This document shows, in pieces, positions 61,243-64,000 of a stretch of 64,000 nt of DNA. The position numbers and the translations under genes were made by a program. Position 1 is the stretch's first letter, and every line of letters starts with the position of its first letter. Source of the stretch: a virus; the IMG/VR virus record IMGVR_UViG_3300031758_000010, positions 1-64,000 of that record; one strand, 5' to 3'. The notes under the pieces are model-generated. The model worked only from the letters and a program-made list of their open reading frames with translations, searched no databases and was not told where the DNA came from.

Positions 61243-64000
61243 ATGGTGTTACGGACCAATTTCTACCGGCACTTGTTAAAGTTGTTTTACATGCTATTCC
61301 AGCGGGTGATGGACTTGAGTTTGGATTAGCGGTACCAACAGCATTAGATAATGTTAATGTACCATTTGTTAAACTGGTGCTATTTGCCAAGTTACATAAA
61401 ATAAAATCAACACTACTTTGATTCAAAGCGCAGTTTCCGGCAATAACTCTCTTTAAAGAAGTTGCACTTGCAAAAGAAATTGACCAATTTACAATAGGAT
61501 TTATCGACATAGTTAATGCAGTTAATGATGTTGGGAAAGTATTTCCTAATGGTAAAATGTTATATTGGTTATTTATTTGATTTGATGAAATATTTAAATC
61601 CGCAACTTGTATTGATGAACTAAAATTAGTTATCGTTGTTATAAAATTATTACTTAAATTTAATGTGAAGTTAGATGCGGTGGACAAATAGCTCATATTA
61701 AACGTGGTTAAATTATTATTAGTTAAAGAAACTAATTTAACATTAGATGGAAAGTTTTGAGTCCACGATGATAAAGAAACACCGTTTAATAAAAATGTTT
61801 GTAGATTAGGGCTAGTCGTTAAAGTTTGAGTCCAAGTGGGGATAGTGTTTATGCCTCCTCCGACACTTCCAGTAACTGTGTTAGCGTTAAAATAAATTAA
61901 ACTGGTTGGTAATGTCACAGGTAGAGAAGTTAAAGCGTTAGCTTCTAAATTTAAAGTTTGTATTGAATTCGGTAGAGGTGGTATAGTAGTTAATACGTTA
62001 TAAGATAAATTTAAAGTTATTAATGAAGTACAAGATATTATTGTGTTAGTAAAAGTGTTTATTCTATTATTATTTAAATCAAGTGTTTGGAGTAAAGTAT
62101 TTGAGGTTAAGTTTATTGTGAATGATGATAAACCAAATAGTAATGGGTTACCTGTATCTCTATTTTGAACCATACTAATGGTCTTAACACTAGCGGGGAA
62201 GTTATAAGTCCATCCGGTTAATCTGTTTCTATCAAAATTCACATTCTCTAAGGTTGTACAACTTAATAAACCATTTGGAGCATCAAAAAACTTTAAATTA
62301 TTTTGACCTGAAGAGTTATAAACCTGAAAATCTCTAAGACCTGGAGGAGGTATTAATGTGAAATTAACTAATTGAGTGTCCGCAAATAAAACGAAAAGTA
62401 TATTAACACTAGTCCAAGATGATAAATTATGACTAAAGTCTGTAAAATTACTATTCCAAATTTGGAAATTATTAATTCTAATTCTACTAGATAAATTAAA
62501 TGAATTTAACTCTAAATTTGGATTGTTGTGGTTAAAAAATCCTATTCTTGTGAATACACTATTTACAACATCAATACCTGATAAATTAGAGAAAGTACAA
62601 AATTCAAATCTTAAATTAGATATTGATGACCAACTATCAAATGTGCCTGGGTTATCTATTACTTTTGATATTCTTCTAAAAGTTATTGCACCAATTGTTC
62701 CTGATGTTTGAAAAATTCCGTTTAATTGATAATCGGCAAATGTTGCGGTATATAACGCCGAATTATAAGTTTTACTTGTTGTGTGAGTGGTAGTATTTGG
62801 TAAATTAACACCAAAAGTTTGACCATCACCCAAATCAACATAAAACTTTTTAGTTCCACTTCCAAAATCTTGTCTAACCTCCATTGGATTTGAACCGACC
62901 ACATTTTGAACTTGCCAAAATGGGCTTGAACCTGTGAAACTTCTACCAATACATTGTGGTGATTGTGAGGCTCCTTTAACTCCGGTTACACCTATATTAA
63001 AAGTTGTTGTTGCTGTATATGGTGGGTCTGAATTTACATTGAAAACATCACCAGTACTTTGGTCGATAAAGTAAAATTCATTATTTATTTGATAAATAGC
63101 ATTTGCGTCTGTAATATTTGGTGTTGGAGGGTTTGGGCAATTTGTGCATCCTATCTGTATCTCAGGGAAGTCTCTTAAATTAGTTATATAGTCATGTTGA
63201 GTAATATAGAAGAATGTAGGAGTACCTGGATTTGTTTGGGTAAATATAACTTTATTATTTGTGGTCAATAAAATATCACCAGTAACTGTATTTGGGGTGA
63301 GTAAACTTCCTGGTAAATTAAACATCGACACAAAACTTGAAGTATTATTAGGGAATGGGTTTAGAGTGATTTTAATAATTCTATTTGGATTAACCAAAGT
63401 TTCACTACCAATTAAAGTATTTGAATTAACCGCAACTAAACCTTTGCCTAAGAATGAAATACCAGGAGGGAAACTTATATCCCTGAAAGAACCAACCGTA
63501 AATGGCGTTAATGAAGTTATTATCCATTCTCTAATAAAAATATTACCAGAACCAGGGCCACCATATAGCCAAAGTTTACCTGTTTGAGAACCTGGGTCCC
63601 AGTAATGGGCAATATCCTCGGAATTGAAAAATCCTGGTATTATTATTTCAGATAGTGTATTACCAATTGGGTTAAAGTAATATATTTTTGTTGAGGTGTT
63701 GACCAAAATAAAACAATCATCTAAAATAACTGGTGGTTGATATGGGTTAGTTGGAGTTGGGGTTGGAGTCGACGTATTTGTAGGGGTTTGAGTTTTAGTA
63801 GGGGTTTGACTTTGAGTTGGTGTTTGAGTTTGAGTTTTAGTAGGGGTTTGACTCTTAGTTGGAGTTGATGTTTGGGTCGGTGTTTGAGTTGATGTTTTTG
63901 TTGATGTTTGGGTTGATGTTTGGGTTTGGGTCGGTGTTTGTGTTGATGTATTTGTTGGAGTTTTAGTTTGCGTAGGGGTTTGAGTCTGTGTTGGAGTTGG
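61241..64000 (-). CDS. Adhesin with Thr/Pro/Gln stalk, propeller-like domain and leucine-rich repeats (partial)
   Basis: The frame is open from the window edge to TAA at 61241, so the N-terminus is missing; a TTG at 63706 is not the start. Visible residues 1-85 are almost only Thr, Pro, Gln, Ser and Lys, a stiff stalk. Residues about 90-330 are propeller-like (KIYYFNPIGN, KLWLYGG, NEFYFIDQSTGDVFNV). From about 480 to 890 leucine-rich repeats dominate, for example LQTLDLNNNRINTFTN and IQTLNLEANALTSLP. The end is SAGRNWSVTP. The layout fits a host-binding fibre; no signal peptide can be judged. It converges with the RuvC-like gene. Confidence 0.8.
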   Translation of the reverse strand, partial: PTPTQTQTPTQTKTPTNTSTQTPTQTQTSTQTSTKTSTQTPTQTSTPTKSQTPTKTQTQTPTQSQTPTKTQTPTNTSTPTPTPTNPYQPPVILDDCFILVNTSTKIYYFNPIGNTLSEIIIPGFFNSEDIAHYWDPGSQTGKLWLYGGPGSGNIFIREWIITSLTPFTVGSFRDISFPPGISFLGKGLVAVNSNTLIGSETLVNPNRIIKITLNPFPNNTSSFVSMFNLPGSLLTPNTVTGDILLTTNNKVIFTQTNPGTPTFFYITQHDYITNLRDFPEIQIGCTNCPNPPTPNITDANAIYQINNEFYFIDQSTGDVFNVNSDPPYTATTTFNIGVTGVKGASQSPQCIGRSFTGSSPFWQVQNVVGSNPMEVRQDFGSGTKKFYVDLGDGQTFGVNLPNTTTHTTSKTYNSALYTATFADYQLNGIFQTSGTIGAITFRRISKVIDNPGTFDSWSSISNLRFEFCTFSNLSGIDVVNSVFTRIGFFNHNNPNLELNSFNLSSRIRINNFQIWNSNFTDFSHNLSSWTSVNILFVLFADTQLVNFTLIPPPGLRDFQVYNSSGQNNLKFFDAPNGLLSCTTLENVNFDRNRLTGWTYNFPASVKTISMVQNRDTGNPLLFGLSSFTINLTSNTLLQTLDLNNNRINTFTNTIISCTSLITLNLSYNVLTTIPPLPNSIQTLNLEANALTSLPVTLPTSLIYFNANTVTGSVGGGINTIPTWTQTLTTSPNLQTFLLNGVSLSSWTQNFPSNVKLVSLTNNNLTTFNMSYLSTASNFTLNLSNNFITTITNFSSSIQVADLNISSNQINNQYNILPLGNTFPTSLTALTMSINPIVNWSISFASATSLKRVIAGNCALNQSSVDFILCNLANSTSLTNGTLTLSNAVGTANPNSSPSPAGIACKTTLTSAGRNWSVTP
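63746..64000. repeat. Low-complexity imperfect tandem repeats coding the Thr/Pro/Gln stalk
   Basis: On the plus strand, short units such as GGGGTTTGAGTTT and GGTGTTTGAGTTGATG recur irregularly to the window edge. They are in frame with the minus-strand adhesin and code for PT, QT, KT and ST pairs. Length changes in multiples of three would be tolerated, so stalk length may vary among relatives. Confidence 0.8.

Noticed and set aside
61241-63706. Adhesin starting at the TTG at 63706
   Set aside because: The frame is open without a stop up to 64000 and codes a coherent stalk, so the real start lies beyond the window.
63746-64000. Possible CRISPR array in the repetitive end of the window
   Set aside because: Units are short and irregular with no unique spacers, and they read through in frame as a Thr/Pro/Gln stalk.

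Overview
The window looks like the structural and replication core of an AT-rich, T4-like contractile-tailed phage (Caudoviricetes, myovirus morphology). It carries recognisable homologues of tail sheath, tail tube, tape measure, gp53, gp25 and gp6, a gp32-like SSB, UvsX/RecA, an RNase H/FEN-type nuclease, a gp41/DnaB helicase, class Ia NrdA and NrdB, and a RuvC-like resolvase. The host is inferred to be a Bacteroidota, probably a flavobacterium. The reasons are SprB-type adhesin repeats in a tail protein, A-rich leaders with almost no Shine-Dalgarno sequence, and the low GC content. No tRNA, integrase, insertion sequence or CRISPR array was seen.

Layout. Positions 1-4200 hold the end of one plus-strand gene and then a minus-strand block: a small unknown gene, a gp13-like neck protein, a Mn-type superoxide dismutase and an SNF2 helicase. 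Positions 4272-14283 run rightward in T4 order: gp14-like neck protein, zinc ribbon, gp15-like protein, (minus-strand ribbon-helix-helix gene), a very long sheath, HAD phosphatase, tube, mini zinc-finger protein, a gp26-like chaperone or hub protein with a probable frameshifted extension, and tape measure. Positions 14322-27745 hold giant baseplate/hub genes: a 1684-aa protein with an OmpA-like domain, gp53, a 2378-aa hub protein and two small genes. Positions 27831-36941 are a replication and nucleotide-metabolism island. Positions 36966-60585 resume the baseplate (gp25, gp6, an 1843-aa wedge-like protein with membrane-type helices) and continue into tail-fibre or adhesin genes (PKD, SprB, repeated-domain and Thr-Pro linker proteins). 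A RuvC-like nuclease closes the rightward run at a shared terminator. The last gene, on the minus strand and cut by the window end, is a large adhesin with a Thr/Pro/Gln stalk, a propeller-like domain and leucine-rich repeats.

Regulation. A sense-strand element TATTTAT (often ATATTTATAAA) lies 4-36 nt upstream of at least 16 genes on both strands, almost all of them structural. Most replication genes lack it. It is probably this phage's late promoter and resembles the T4 late element. Seven intrinsic-terminator-like hairpins separate units. Most genes overlap or nearly touch, which suggests translational coupling.

Main leads are the frameshifted chaperone in front of the tape measure, the late-promoter motif with apparently leaderless cases, domain sharing between two adhesins on opposite strands, SprB repeats mimicking host gliding adhesins, hydrophobic helices in a baseplate protein, an OmpA-like domain in another, and a phage superoxide dismutase.
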